A stretch of 64,000 nt of DNA from the NCBI RefSeq assembly GCF_036388275.1, contig NZ_DASVSF010000008.1, positions 62,001 to 126,000 on the forward strand, in the 5' to 3' direction. The notes beneath the pieces were generated by a model. It did no database searches, had not been told where the DNA came from, and was given only the letters and a program-made list of their open reading frames with translations. How positions within the stretch are numbered: position 1 is the first letter of the stretch; every line of letters begins with the position of its first letter. Shown piece by piece: positions 8,730-17,294 of this stretch. Both the position numbers and the translations under genes were made by a program. Source of the DNA: Longimicrobium sp. (GTDB taxonomy: Bacteria; Gemmatimonadota; Gemmatimonadetes; Longimicrobiales; Longimicrobiaceae).

Positions 8730-10103
8730 ATGACGGCGATGTCCGCCGCCAGCGACCTGGATCCCATCGACCACCTCCACGAGCTGCTGGAGGCGGGCGA
8801 CGACTCTGCGCTGCACGCCTTTCTCGACACCTTCTCGCACGGCTCCGACATCGCCGACCTGCTGGAGCAGCTCGACGAGGACGACCGCGTGCGCGTGCTG
8901 TCGGCCCTGGCGCCGGAAGACCCCGGGCTGGCCGCCGACGCGCTGTCGGAGATGGAGCCCGACGAGCATCCGGAAGAGTCGCTGGCCGCGCTGGACCCGC
9001 ACGACATCGCCGCCGTCGTAGCCGAGCTTTCGGACGACGACGCGGCCGACATGATCGGCGAGATGGGCCCGGAAGACCGCGACCGCGTGCTGGCGGCGCT
9101 GTCGCACGAGGACGCGGGCGACATCCGCGACCTGATGGCCTACGACGAAGAGTCGGCCGGCGGCATCATGACGGGCGAGCTCGTGATCGTGGGGACGGGG
9201 CTTACCGCGATGCAGGCCATCGCCGAGGTGCGGCGCCAGGCGCAGAACATGGCCGAGTTCTACGGCCTGGTGTTCGTGGTAAACGACCACGAGGTGCTGC
9301 AGGGCACCGTGTCGCTGAACTCGCTGGTGACGGCGGACCCGGACACGCCGGTGCACGGGATGGTGAACGAGCCCATCGCGGTGGTGCTCCCCGACACCGA
9401 CCAGGAAGAGGTGGGGCGCATCGTGTCGCGCTACAACCTGACCATCGTCCCCGTCGTCGACACGGCGGGGCGGCTGCTGGGCGGCGTGACCTTCGACGAC
9501 GTGATCGACGTCATCGAGGCCGAGACCACCGAGGACATCCTGAAGTTCGTCGGCGTGTCCGGCGAGGAGGAGATCCGCGGCGGATGGTGGGACGCGGTGC
9601 GCTCGCGCCTCCCGTGGCTGATGCTGAACGTGTGCACCGCCGCCGCGGGCGCCACGGTGGTGCTGGTGTACGAGGAGACCATCCAGGCGCTGACCTTTCT
9701 GGCCGTGCTGATGCCGATGGTGGCGGGGCTGGGCGGCAACAGCGGCACGCAGGCGCTGGCGGTCACCATCCGCCGCCTGGCGCTTTCGACGGAAACGGCG
9801 GAGCAGCGCTGGTCCATCGTCCGCAAGGAGCTGCTGGTGGGGCTGGGCAACGGCCTGGTGATCGGGTTGATCGTTTCGGGGCTGGCGTGGACGCTGGAGG
9901 GGAATCCCCTGGTGGGAATGGTGGTGATGCTGGCCATGTGGATGAACCTGACCGTAGGCAGCTTCGCGGGGGCGTTCGTGCCCATCATGCTGGAGCGATT
10001 CAAGGTTGACCCGGCGGTGGCCTCGTCCATCTTCGTGACCGCGTTCACAGACATGTGCGGGTTCTTTCTGCTGCTTGGGCTGGCGACGAAGTTTTTGATG
10101 TAG
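8730..10103 (+). CDS. mgtE: magnesium transporter MgtE
   Basis: A 457-aa MgtE family Mg2+ channel/transporter of the inner membrane. In order it has an acidic N domain (about 1-130, with many helical Asp/Glu repeats such as EQLDEDDRVRVL), two CBS domains (about 140-265, including YDEESAGGIMTGELV) and five membrane helices (about 285-455). The pore region has MPMVAGLGGNSGTQALAVTIRRLAL, shown here over its full span only as a marker for positions about 330-355, and the last helix carries FTDMCGFFLLLG. The start is the ATG at the TGATGA after YbeY; upstream in-frame sequence overlaps ybeY and is Arg/Cys-rich shadow sequence. Confidence 0.94.
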   Translation: MTAMSAASDLDPIDHLHELLEAGDDSALHAFLDTFSHGSDIADLLEQLDEDDRVRVLSALAPEDPGLAADALSEMEPDEHPEESLAALDPHDIAAVVAELSDDDAADMIGEMGPEDRDRVLAALSHEDAGDIRDLMAYDEESAGGIMTGELVIVGTGLTAMQAIAEVRRQAQNMAEFYGLVFVVNDHEVLQGTVSLNSLVTADPDTPVHGMVNEPIAVVLPDTDQEEVGRIVSRYNLTIVPVVDTAGRLLGGVTFDDVIDVIEAETTEDILKFVGVSGEEEIRGGWWDAVRSRLPWLMLNVCTAAAGATVVLVYEETIQALTFLAVLMPMVAGLGGNSGTQALAVTIRRLALSTETAEQRWSIVRKELLVGLGNGLVIGLIVSGLAWTLEGNPLVGMVVMLAMWMNLTVGSFAGAFVPIMLERFKVDPAVASSIFVTAFTDMCGFFLLLGLATKFLM

Positions 10104-10111
10104 GTGGTGGG

Positions 10112-10196
10112 TCCTCGGCTGCCGTGGGGGCCTCACCCGGCCGCGCTGACACGCGTGCCACCCTCTCCCACAAACAGCGTGGGAGAGGGGGTACAC
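10112..10196 (+). repeat. family B hairpin repeat, extended copy
   Basis: Contains the stem CCCTCTCCCAC / GTGGGAGAGGG with loop AAACAGC (10161-10189). Positions 10132-10196 are present in exact inverted form at about 24473-24537, and similarity continues about 20 bases further, up to an imperfect end near 10112. Confidence 0.8.
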
Positions 10197-10236
10197 ACCA
10201 GGCTCGGGACGGTGCATCTAGTCGGCGTGGCGACGA

Positions 10237-10350
10237 GCCCTGTCATCCTGAGGCCCAGGCGCACCGGACCTGCCTGTCCGCCGAACCACGCGGGCCGAAG
10301 GATCTAACGGCGGATGCGTAATCGCTTGGGCGCGGCAGCGGTGACGAATG
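10237..10350 (+). repeat. family D dispersed repeat
   Basis: Starts with GTCATCCTGAGGCCCAGGCG, passes GCACCGGACC and GAAGGATCTA, and ends near GGGCGCGGCAGCGGTGACG. Similar copies occur near 24570-24673 (inverted), 57931-58060 and 58300-58412 (inverted). It is non-coding. Confidence 0.75.
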
Positions 10351-10439
10351 TGGAGGCCACGGGTTTCCTGGGGCCCTCCTCCCGTCGTCGCGTAGGCGGG
10401 CATTGTACCCGAGGCCTCGGCCTCTGCCCGGGCGGTTGA

Positions 10440-10490
10440 AACCGCGGCTGGAACTTCACGAAGTCCGCCTTCGCGGACTGCACGGGCAGG
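10440..10490 (-). repeat. family C dispersed repeat
   Basis: Contains the palindrome GTCCGCCTTCGCGGAC, flanked by CTGGAACTTCACGAA. It is the inverted form of copies at 12351-12395, 23985-24034, 58209-58262 and 58455-58507. Apart from the three repeats and the recN promoter, I see nothing else in 10104-10607. Confidence 0.7.
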
Positions 10491-10573
10491 TAGAGCGCGC
10501 GTGGCGAGCGGCGGATGTGCCGTACGGGTTTTCAAGCGCGCTGACGCACTCACGCACTGTCTGTTCATCCCTC

Positions 10574-10602
10574 TTGAACACCGTCCATCTTCGGTGTATC
10601 TT
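10574..10602 (+). promoter_or_regulatory. recN promoter predicting a leaderless transcript
   Basis: TTGAAC (10574-10579), a 17-base spacer and TATCTT (10597-10602) make a good sigma-70-type promoter. The recN ATG starts at 10608, only 5 bases after the -10 box, so transcription should begin at or within a base or two of the A of the start codon. No ribosome-binding site precedes the ATG. Confidence 0.65.
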
Positions 10603-10607
10603 CGCTC

Positions 10608-12284
10608 ATGCTTTCCGAGCTGCGGATCCGCAACTTCGCGCTGATCGACCGGCTTTCGGTTCGGCTGGGTCCGGGGCTCAACGTGCTCACCGGCGAAACA
10701 GGCGCGGGCAAATCCATCATCGTGGGCGCGCTTTCGCTCCTGCTGGGCGAGCGTGCGTCCGCCGACGTGGTGCGTGCGGGTGAGGACCGGGCCTCCGTCG
10801 AGGGCGTGTTCGACGTCGCCGGGCGCGAGGACGTGGACCGCATCTTGGACGAGCGCGGCATCGATCCCGACGAGGACGGCGTGCTGGTGCTGAAGCGCGA
10901 GGTGGCCGCCGCCGGCCGCAACCGCGCGTGGGTGAACGGATCCCCCACGACCGCCGCCGTGCTGGGCGAGTTGGGACGTGCACTGGTGGACCTGCATGGC
11001 CAGCACGAGCACCAGACGCTGCTGAAGCGCGACGAGCAGCGGGCGATCCTCGATGCGTACGGCGGCCACGGCGATCTGCTTGCCGCCGTTCGCGAGGCGC
11101 ACCGCCAGGCCGTGGCCCTGCGCCGCGACATTTCCGAGCTCGACACGCGGCGGCGGGATGCGGCCCAGCGCGCGGACTTCCTGCGCTTTCAGGCCGACGA
11201 GATCGAGGCGGTGTCGCTGAAGCCGGGCGAAGAGGAGGAGATGGAGGACGAAGCACGCCGGCTCAGCCACTCCGAAGAGCTGCAAGCGCTCTCGGGCGGA
11301 CTGGCCGACGCGGTCAGCGGCTCCGAGCGCGCGCTGCTTCACGAGGTGGGTAGCCTGCGGCGGCAAATCGACAGCCTCGTGCGCATCGACCCGGCCCAGG
11401 AGGACGTCCGCGAGTTGTACGACACCGTCTACTACTCGCTGCAGGAGCTGGGCGAGCGGATGGAGCGGTACAACTCCACCATCGAGCACGACCCGCGGCG
11501 CCTGGAAGAGATCCGCCGCCGGCAGGACCTGGTGTTTCGCCTGAAGTCCAAGTACGGGCAGACGCTGGACGAGGTGATCGAGGTGGGCCGGCGCGCCCGG
11601 GCGGAGCTGGACCTGGTGGAGGGCGCCGAGTGGGAGCTCGGGGGATTGAAGAAGAAGCTCGCCGCCGCCGAAGAGGCGCTCGCCGCGGCCGCCGCCAGCC
11701 TGACCGCCGCGCGTGAGGCCGCCATGGAGCGCCTGTCGGCGGAGGTGAGCGCCGTGCTCCCCGAGCTGGGGATGAGCAACGGCGCGGTGTTTCGCGCGGA
11801 GCGCGTTCCGCTGGCCCAGGCAGGCGCGTTCGGGGCCGAGGAGGTGGAGTTCCGCGTGTCGCTGAACCGCGGGTTCGAGCCCAAGGCCTTGTCGCACGTG
11901 GCGTCGGGCGGCGAGATGTCGCGCATCATGCTGGCGTTGAAGACCATCCTGGCGCGGCTGGACTCGGTGCCCACGCTGGTGTTCGACGAGGTGGACGCGG
12001 GGATCGGCGGGCGGGTGGGGCTGCAGGTGGGAGACAAGATGAGGGAGGTCGCGGGCACTCACCAGGTGTTCGCCATCACGCACCTTCCCCAGATCGCCAG
12101 CCGCGCCCACGTGCACCTGCTGGTGCGCAAGGGCGAGCGCGACGGCCGCACGACCACCGAGGTGACGCCGCTGGAGTCGGCCGACCGCGTGCAGGAGATC
12201 GCCCGGATGCTGGGCGGCGACCCCGAGAGTGCCGTGTCGCTGGAGCACGCCCGCGAACTGCTGGAGCGTGGCGTGGGGGTGTAA
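10608..12284 (+). CDS. recN: DNA repair protein RecN
   Basis: A 558-aa SMC-like ATPase of double-strand-break repair. It begins directly with the ABC ATPase fold (MLSELRIRNFALID) and Walker A GETGAGKS (about residues 29-36). A long coiled-coil middle (about 150-350, with a break near the hinge) follows, then the ABC signature SGGEMSRIMLALK and Walker B TLVFDEVDAGIGG, and the D-loop/H-loop segment HQVFAITHLPQIA. Length is as expected for RecN. The ATG sits 5 bases from the predicted -10 box with no ribosome-binding site. It is flanked by repeats on the left and an IS66 element on the right. Confidence 0.96.
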   Translation: MLSELRIRNFALIDRLSVRLGPGLNVLTGETGAGKSIIVGALSLLLGERASADVVRAGEDRASVEGVFDVAGREDVDRILDERGIDPDEDGVLVLKREVAAAGRNRAWVNGSPTTAAVLGELGRALVDLHGQHEHQTLLKRDEQRAILDAYGGHGDLLAAVREAHRQAVALRRDISELDTRRRDAAQRADFLRFQADEIEAVSLKPGEEEEMEDEARRLSHSEELQALSGGLADAVSGSERALLHEVGSLRRQIDSLVRIDPAQEDVRELYDTVYYSLQELGERMERYNSTIEHDPRRLEEIRRRQDLVFRLKSKYGQTLDEVIEVGRRARAELDLVEGAEWELGGLKKKLAAAEEALAAAAASLTAAREAAMERLSAEVSAVLPELGMSNGAVFRAERVPLAQAGAFGAEEVEFRVSLNRGFEPKALSHVASGGEMSRIMLALKTILARLDSVPTLVFDEVDAGIGGRVGLQVGDKMREVAGTHQVFAITHLPQIASRAHVHLLVRKGERDGRTTTEVTPLESADRVQEIARMLGGDPESAVSLEHARELLERGVGV

Positions 12285-12350
12285 AGGTTGGCTGCCGCCG
12301 GCGGTGTCGGCGAGGCCCGGGCGTGCCACCAGCCGTCCGATCCACGGAAG

Positions 12351-12395
12351 CAGGCCAGTCCACGAAGGTGGACTTCGTGTGGTTGTTGCAGCGAA
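12351..12395 (+). repeat. family C repeat copy interrupted by the IS66 element
   Basis: CCAGTCCACGAAGGTGGAC, then TTCGTGTGGTTGTTGCAGCG and AA, matches the copy at 58455-58507, where the sequence goes on to TTCATTCGCC. Here it stops exactly at the left terminal inverted repeat of the transposon. Confidence 0.75.
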
Positions 12396-13879
12396 GTAAC
12401 CGTTCAGTGGGTTGTACAAAACTGTAGACTTTGTTCACATGAGCACTACATATTGTGGCCCATGAGCATCATAGAGCAGCTGGAGGCGGCTGGTGAAGTC
12501 CTCTCGCCCGCAGTGCGCGCGGCGATTCGGGGGCTGGAGGCGACCGTCGCCCTGCTGGAGGAGCGGGTGCGCGAGTTGGAGGCGCGGCTGGCGCAGAACT
12601 CAACGAACTCGTCCAAACCCCCGTCGTCGGATCCTCCCGGTGTGGTCCGCCCCGGGAAGAAGCCGAAGGGGAGGAAGCGCGGCGGGCAGCCGGGGCACCG
12701 CGGCCACCATCGCGCACTGCTCCCGCCGGAGCGGGTGGAGCAGATCGAGCACGTACCGGAGGCGTGCGGGCATTGCGGGCACTCGCTGGCGGAGGCGGAG
12801 GAAGGCCGGCCGGTACACGCGCACCAGGTGGTGGAGCTTCCCCCGATTCGCGCGGAGGTAAAGGAGCACCGGATGGTGTGCCTGCGCTGCCCGAAGTGTT
12901 CGAAGCTGACGCGTGCACCACTGCCGGCGGAAGTGGGCGGCAAGCACTTCGGGCCGCGGCTCACGGCGCTGGCGGGGCTGCTGGCCGGGCACTACCGGCT
13001 GAGCCGCCGGTCTACGGTGGACCTGCTGAGTCGTCTGCTGGACGTGCCGGCACCGTCGCTGGGCAGTAGTGAGGCATGCACGCAGGAGACGAGTGCCGCA
13101 TTGGAAGCGGCATACCGCGAGGCGCACTCGGAGGTGAGATCGAGTGGATGGGCGGGCGTGGATGAGACGCCCTGGAAGCTCTGTGGGAAGAAGATGTGGC
13201 TGTGGGTCGGGGTGGCGCAGCGCGCGACGGCGTTCCACCTGGGCCGGAGCCGGGGCGCGGCTGAGTTGAAGAAGTTCCTGGGCGACTTCGGCGGGATCGT
13301 CAGCAGCGACCGCTGGTGTGCGTACCAGATCTACGACTGGCGGCAGCTCTGCTGGGCTCACCTGCCGAGGAACTTCAGAAAGCTGGGGCTGCGGGGCGGG
13401 AAGGCGGCGGAGTTCGCGGCCGCGGGCGAAAAGGTGTGCGACCGGGTATTCGAACGATGGCGAAAGTTCCGGGAAGGGAGCCTGGACAGGGAGGGGCTCA
13501 AACGCGAGATGAGCCCGATCCAGGCATCCTTCCGGGGCCTGGTGGAACGCGGGGAGAAATCAATCAACAGGCGGGTGGCGGGACTGAGCCGCAACCTGCT
13601 GAAGCTCTGGCCGTCGCTGTGGACTTTCCTGGACGAGCCGATCGAGTTGACCAACAACGCGGCGGAGCGGGCGCTGCGAAAAGCCGTGCTATGGAGGAAG
13701 GGCTGCTTCGGCAACCAGAGCGAAGCAGGGCTCCGCTATGCCGAGCGGATCCTCTCGGTCAGCGCCACCTGCCAGCAGCAGAAGGTGCACCCGCTCGACT
13801 TCATTGCTCTTTCCATCGCCGCCCTGCGCTCCGGCAACGCTGCACCCAAGCTCCTGGCTGCTGCCACCTGAACGGTTAC
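12396..13879 (+). mobile_element. IS66-family insertion sequence, single-ORF type
   Basis: Bounded by perfect 12-bp terminal inverted repeats, GTAACCGTTCAG (12396-12407) and CTGAACGGTTAC (13868-13879). The GTAA tip is typical of IS66. It has one transposase gene and no tnpA/tnpB accessory genes, as in the ISBst12-like branch. The stop codon of the transposase lies inside the right repeat. The 8 bases on the two sides (GCAGCGAA and GATTTGTC) do not match, so no target duplication is visible. Confidence 0.85.
12462..13871 (+). CDS. tnpC: IS66-family transposase
   Basis: A 469-aa DDE transposase. In order it has an N-terminal coiled coil (EATVALLEERVRELEARLA) and a Ser/Pro basic linker (NSTNSSKPPSSDP, KKPKGRKRGGQPGH). 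A zinc-binding segment (CGHCGHSL, later CLRCPKC) follows, then the catalytic core with Asp in AGVDETPW (about 234), Asp in SSDRWCAYQ (about 283) and Glu in NNAAERALRKA (about 402). All three catalytic residues are present and the frame is intact, so it could be active. The start is the ATG after the left repeat; the open frame further upstream lies outside the element. Confidence 0.93.
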   Translation: MSIIEQLEAAGEVLSPAVRAAIRGLEATVALLEERVRELEARLAQNSTNSSKPPSSDPPGVVRPGKKPKGRKRGGQPGHRGHHRALLPPERVEQIEHVPEACGHCGHSLAEAEEGRPVHAHQVVELPPIRAEVKEHRMVCLRCPKCSKLTRAPLPAEVGGKHFGPRLTALAGLLAGHYRLSRRSTVDLLSRLLDVPAPSLGSSEACTQETSAALEAAYREAHSEVRSSGWAGVDETPWKLCGKKMWLWVGVAQRATAFHLGRSRGAAELKKFLGDFGGIVSSDRWCAYQIYDWRQLCWAHLPRNFRKLGLRGGKAAEFAAAGEKVCDRVFERWRKFREGSLDREGLKREMSPIQASFRGLVERGEKSINRRVAGLSRNLLKLWPSLWTFLDEPIELTNNAAERALRKAVLWRKGCFGNQSEAGLRYAERILSVSATCQQQKVHPLDFIALSIAALRSGNAAPKLLAAAT

Positions 13880-13911
13880 GATTTGTCCTTAGCTTGAATG
13901 GGGAGTTGTTT

Positions 13912-14268
13912 ATGATGCGACGAGACGCTGCAGTGCTGATGCTTCTGATGGGTAGTGCGTTGCTTGCCTGCGGCCCCGATCGGGTGGAGATCGCTGTTGA
14001 TACGCAGGTGAATACGTTGGTCGCGAGCCCTGGGCAGCTCACGACCGCGCCGACTACATACGAAGCCGTCCCGGAGCCCATCGACGAGGAGACATCCACG
14101 CTGGTGCGTGATGTCCCGTCGCCGGACGAGGGGCTCGCAGAGTACCCAGCGTGGAACGGCTACGATCTCGATTGCCCTGACGTAGGGCGCCCGGTGAGCG
14201 TGCCCGGCGCCGATCCGCACCGGCTCGATGCCGACAATGACGGAGTTGGATGCGAATCGCAGGAGTGA
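13912..14268 (+). CDS. excalibur-domain lipoprotein
   Basis: A 118-aa exported protein. The N-terminus (MMRRDAAVLMLLMGSALLAC) is a lipoprotein signal with lipobox LLAC, so a lipid anchor on Cys20 is expected. After a Thr/Glu-rich linker the C-terminus has YDLDCPDVG and then HRLDADNDGVGCESQE, matching the excalibur calcium-binding domain (DxDxDGxxCE, with a paired upstream Cys). GGGAG lies 6 bases before the ATG. It starts 33 bases after the IS66 right end and is less GC-rich than the core genes. Role unknown; excalibur domains are common on surface nucleases and other wall proteins. Confidence 0.75.
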   Translation: MMRRDAAVLMLLMGSALLACGPDRVEIAVDTQVNTLVASPGQLTTAPTTYEAVPEPIDEETSTLVRDVPSPDEGLAEYPAWNGYDLDCPDVGRPVSVPGADPHRLDADNDGVGCESQE

Positions 14269-14606
14269 GCCGGGCGTACGGTGCTGGCGGGAGGGCGCGT
14301 TCTGGTGCTGCGCAGCACCCGGCTAACCCGGAACCAAGGTAACAATGGACGCGTGGCTCCTTTGCCGTGCGTCCGTTTCATGCCTTCACAGCCGGACAGG
14401 TGCGAGCCTGCCGCGCGCGTAACTGCTGGCCTCCAGGCGCGAGCAGATCATGTCCAGCGGATCGTTACGATCTCAACGTTTCCTTTCCAGCCTAACACCG
14501 ATATTTTGAGGGATTCGCCCCGCCCGTGAAATCGGGCATCGGGACGTCGCTTCCGGGAGCTCCCGAACCTGGCCTGGACCCCGCCGCATACTTTGAAGGA
14601 CCCTTC
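14269..14606. other. intergenic stretch without a gene
   Basis: It holds a small palindrome (GGTGCTGCGCAGCACC, near 14305) after the lipoprotein gene, which may act as a weak terminator, and an AT-richer patch near 14470-14515 (CGATATTTTGAGG) that may be the promoter region of the sensor gene. No further feature is seen. Confidence 0.4.
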
Positions 14607-15797
14607 ATGACCCTGCCGCCCGCCGCGCATCCCGACGCCCGCCTGCTGGTGGTGGACGACGAGCCCGCCAACCTGCACCTGCTCTCGCGCATTCTCGCCA
14701 GCGCGGGGTACCGATCGGTGGAAACCACGGCCGACCCGCGCACGGTGCCCGCGCGGGTGGCCGAGCGCGCGACGGACCTGCTGCTGCTGGACCTTCACAT
14801 GCCGCACCTGGACGGCTATGCGGTGCTGGACCAGCTCGCGGCGCTGCCCAGCACCCGCATGCCGCCCGTGCTGGTGCTCACCGGCGACGCAACGCCCGAA
14901 GCGCGGCGGCGCGCCTTCCAGGGCGGCGCCCGCGACTTCATCGCCAAGCCCTTCGAGCCAGACGAGGCGCTGCTGCGCGTGGGCAACGTGCTCGACGTGC
15001 ACTTCCTTCAGCGGCGGCTGCAGGCGCAGAACCACCTGCTGGAGCAGCAGCTGCAGCACGCCGACCGCCTGGAGGTGATCGGCCGGCTGACCAGCGGCAT
15101 CACCCACGACTTCAACAACCTGCTGACGGTGGCCCGCGGCAACGCCGACATGGCCCGGCAGCAGCTCTCCCGCGATACGCCGGCGCACGACGACCTGGGC
15201 CTGGCCCTGCACGCGCTGGACGCGGCAAGCGCACTGGCGCGGCGGCTGCTGGGCTTCAGCCGCATCAACGCCGTGCAGCCGCAGCGGGTAGAGCTGAACG
15301 CCGCCGTCCGCGACGCGCTTCAGCTTTCCGGAAGGCTGATCGGGCAGGCGATCAAGGTGCAGGCGGAGCTGTCGGCGGGGCCGCTGCACGTGGTGGCGGA
15401 CCCGCGCCAGATCGACCAGGTAGTGATGAACCTGGCCGCCAACGCGCGCGACGCCATGCCAGCGGGGGGAACGCTGCGGGTGAGCACCGGCAGCCGCGAG
15501 GTGCCGCCCGGGGAAGACGGCGGGGGATTCCGGATCCTGCCGGGGCGGTACGCGGTGATGACGATCGCCGACACCGGCGAAGGCATCGATCCGGCCGCCC
15601 GCGAGCGCATCTTCGACCCGTTCTTCACCACCAAGGCCGAGGGCAAGGGCACCGGCCTGGGGCTCTCCATCGTCTACGCCATCGTAAAGCAGGCATCGGG
15701 CTACATCTGGGTGGAGAGCGAGCCCGGCCGCGGCACGGTCTTCACCCTGTACCTGCCCACCACGGCCGAGGCGGCGGGCGGCACCCCCGCCACGTAG
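14607..15797 (+). CDS. receiver-histidine kinase fusion (cytoplasmic)
   Basis: A 396-aa signalling protein. An N-terminal receiver domain (about 10-125) has the acidic pair VVDDEP and phospho-acceptor Asp62 in LLLLDLHMP. A short helix leads to the HisKA-type H-box (LTSGITHDFNNLL, His about 167), then the HATPase domain with N-box NLAANARDAM, G1 ADTGEGID and GTGLGLSIVYAI. There is no membrane segment, so it must receive its input from another protein, through its receiver or its dimer. The start is chosen at MTLPP because GAAGGA is 6 bases upstream. No cognate output regulator lies next to it; the nearest receiver is the lone one at 17776-18183. Confidence 0.9.
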   Translation: MTLPPAAHPDARLLVVDDEPANLHLLSRILASAGYRSVETTADPRTVPARVAERATDLLLLDLHMPHLDGYAVLDQLAALPSTRMPPVLVLTGDATPEARRRAFQGGARDFIAKPFEPDEALLRVGNVLDVHFLQRRLQAQNHLLEQQLQHADRLEVIGRLTSGITHDFNNLLTVARGNADMARQQLSRDTPAHDDLGLALHALDAASALARRLLGFSRINAVQPQRVELNAAVRDALQLSGRLIGQAIKVQAELSAGPLHVVADPRQIDQVVMNLAANARDAMPAGGTLRVSTGSREVPPGEDGGGFRILPGRYAVMTIADTGEGIDPAARERIFDPFFTTKAEGKGTGLGLSIVYAIVKQASGYIWVESEPGRGTVFTLYLPTTAEAAGGTPAT

Positions 15798-15923
15798 GCC
15801 GGCGCGCCGATGGATGCGAAGCCTCGGAACATCGAGGCTCGCAGTGGGGTGCCAAACGAACGCGGACGGAAAAGCCGGCCGCACCCGTTGGGAGCACCGC
15901 CGCGAGCCATCGGGCGTTCCGTG

Positions 15924-15954
15924 CGCCGGCCGGGGCGCGAAATCCCGGCCGGCG
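15924..15954. terminator. hairpin after the sensor kinase
   Basis: A perfect 11-bp stem (CGCCGGCCGGG and its complement) with a 9-base loop. It lies 127 bases after the kinase stop and just before the stop of a possible minus-strand micro-gene, so it could terminate both. Confidence 0.55.
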
Positions 15955-15966
15955 CGCGGAAAGGGC

Positions 15967-16038
15967 CTATTCGGAAAGCGCCGCGGCCGACAGCAGCATC
16001 TCGCCGCTGCCGCCGCACTGCGGGCACAGCGTACTCAT
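15967..16038 (-). CDS. possible 23-aa CxxC microprotein
   Basis: Reads MSTLCPQCGGSGEMLLSAA and then ALSE. It has a CxxC knuckle followed by Gly-Ser-Gly, like half of a DnaJ-type or rubredoxin-type zinc knuckle. It stops 12 bases from the hairpin at 15924-15954. No strong ribosome-binding site precedes the ATG and the frame stays open upstream in shadow-like sequence. It may be chance. The rest of 15798-16295 holds no gene I can support. Confidence 0.2.
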   Translation of the reverse strand: MSTLCPQCGGSGEMLLSAAALSE

Positions 16039-16295
16039 GGATCCGCTCTCGGACCCGAGCACGCGACCGCCCATGCACCGCGCTGGGCAGCGCGGTCCCG
16101 CCGGGCGCGGATCGCGCAAATGCTTGGGCGTGGGCCCGCGGCGCTTGGGAACCCGGTTCCTTCCCTCGTCTCTGTCCATGCGATCATCAAAGGGTGGTTG
16201 TGATTGATTAGTGGACAACGTAAACACCTCCGCCCCCGAAAGCCAGCCCCCCGCGTCGCGCGGCCCCAAATCCATCCGCCCCTCGCCAACGGACC

Positions 16296-16913
16296 ATGCA
16301 CATCCTCTCCCGCCTTTCCATCGCATTGATCGCGGCCGCCGCCACCGGCGCCTGCCGCCCCGCGGGCGCCCCACGGCCCGCGGACGAGCCCGCCATCGTC
16401 ACCCGCGCGCAGTGGGGCGCCCGCGCGCCGGTGCTGCCCATGCAGCCGCACCAGCCCGTGCGCATCACCGTGCACCACACCGCCGGCGCGCAGGACCCGG
16501 CCCGCCCCCTGGCAGACAAGCTGCGCGCCCTGCAGCGCTTTTCGCAGGAGGAAGGGACGCTGGGCGACGGCCGCGTCAAGAAGGCCTGGGCCGACATCCC
16601 CTACCACTACTACGTCGCCTACGACGGCGCGGTGGGCGAAGGGCGGGAGGTGGGCTACGTGGGCGACTCCAACACCCAGTACGACCTGCGCGGGCACGTG
16701 CAGGTGGTGCTGGAGGGCAACTTCGAGAACGAGGCGGTGACGGACGCGCAGTACCAGAGCCTGCGACGGCTGGTGGCCCACCTGGCGCGCCGCTACCGCG
16801 TGTCCCCGGAACTCATCACCGGCCACAAGGACAACGCCCCGACGCTCTGCCCGGGCCAGGACCTGTACCGCCGCCTCCCCGAGCTGCGCCGCGCCGTAGC
16901 GGCCGGCGGATGA
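16296..16913 (+). CDS. N-acetylmuramoyl-L-alanine amidase / PGRP-type lipoprotein
   Basis: A 205-aa exported amidase_2 family enzyme. The signal ends with ATGAC, so Cys20 may be lipidated. Such enzymes cut the bond between MurNAc and the stem peptide. Zinc ligands are expected at His in TVHHTAGAQ, at a second His (ITGHKDNAP) and at the Cys of TLCPGQDLY. IPYHYYVAYDG and GEGREVGYVGDSN are typical of the PGRP fold. It should act on periplasmic peptidoglycan in recycling, remodelling or attack. The ATG gives a clean signal peptide. It stands alone, followed by three copies of a 78-bp repeat. Confidence 0.88.
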   Translation: MHILSRLSIALIAAAATGACRPAGAPRPADEPAIVTRAQWGARAPVLPMQPHQPVRITVHHTAGAQDPARPLADKLRALQRFSQEEGTLGDGRVKKAWADIPYHYYVAYDGAVGEGREVGYVGDSNTQYDLRGHVQVVLEGNFENEAVTDAQYQSLRRLVAHLARRYRVSPELITGHKDNAPTLCPGQDLYRRLPELRRAVAAGG

Positions 16914-16922
16914 CCCGCACGA

Positions 16923-17000
16923 TGTCATCCCGATGGAGCGGCCACGGAAAACCTGCCCCTGCTCCGTAGACCGCAGCGACTGAGGGATCCGCCACACACC
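16923..17000 (-). repeat. family A 78-bp repeat, copy 1
   Basis: One end is TGTCATCCCGATGGAGCGGC and the other is GCAGCGACTGAGGGATCCGC followed by CACACA. The centre of about 28 bases is not conserved between copies. It starts 10 bases after the amidase stop. Confidence 0.8.
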
Positions 17001-17124
17001 GCGCGATTACACACGCATGCGGAGGCCTCACCAATCCCAATCTCTTCCTGTCGTCGCGAACGGACACGCAAACCGCGGATCTGCACCGGCCTCGCTGAAT
17101 GCGAGCCGCGGCACGTCGGGCAGA

Positions 17125-17201
17125 GTGTGTGGCGGATCCCTCAGTCGCTGCGGAGCACGGCGCGCATGCAGGCTCGCCGGGACCGCTCCATCGGGATGAC
17201 A
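17125..17201 (+). repeat. family A repeat, copy 2
   Basis: GTGTGTGGCGGATCCCTCAG, then TCGCTGC, a variable centre, and CCGCTCCATCGGGATGACA. Same orientation as copies 3 and 4, inverted to copy 1. Confidence 0.8.
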
Positions 17202-17294
17202 GCGCGGGCTTCGGCCGTGCAGTGCTCACGTCCGCACGCGGCGCGATTCGGGGACTGGTTCGGCTGAACCGGACGTTCAGGGGCGCGGGGGCGA

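Noticed and set aside
12288..12461. Upstream extension of the IS66 transposase frame
   Set aside because: The open frame crosses the left inverted repeat and part of a family C repeat, so coding cannot begin there.
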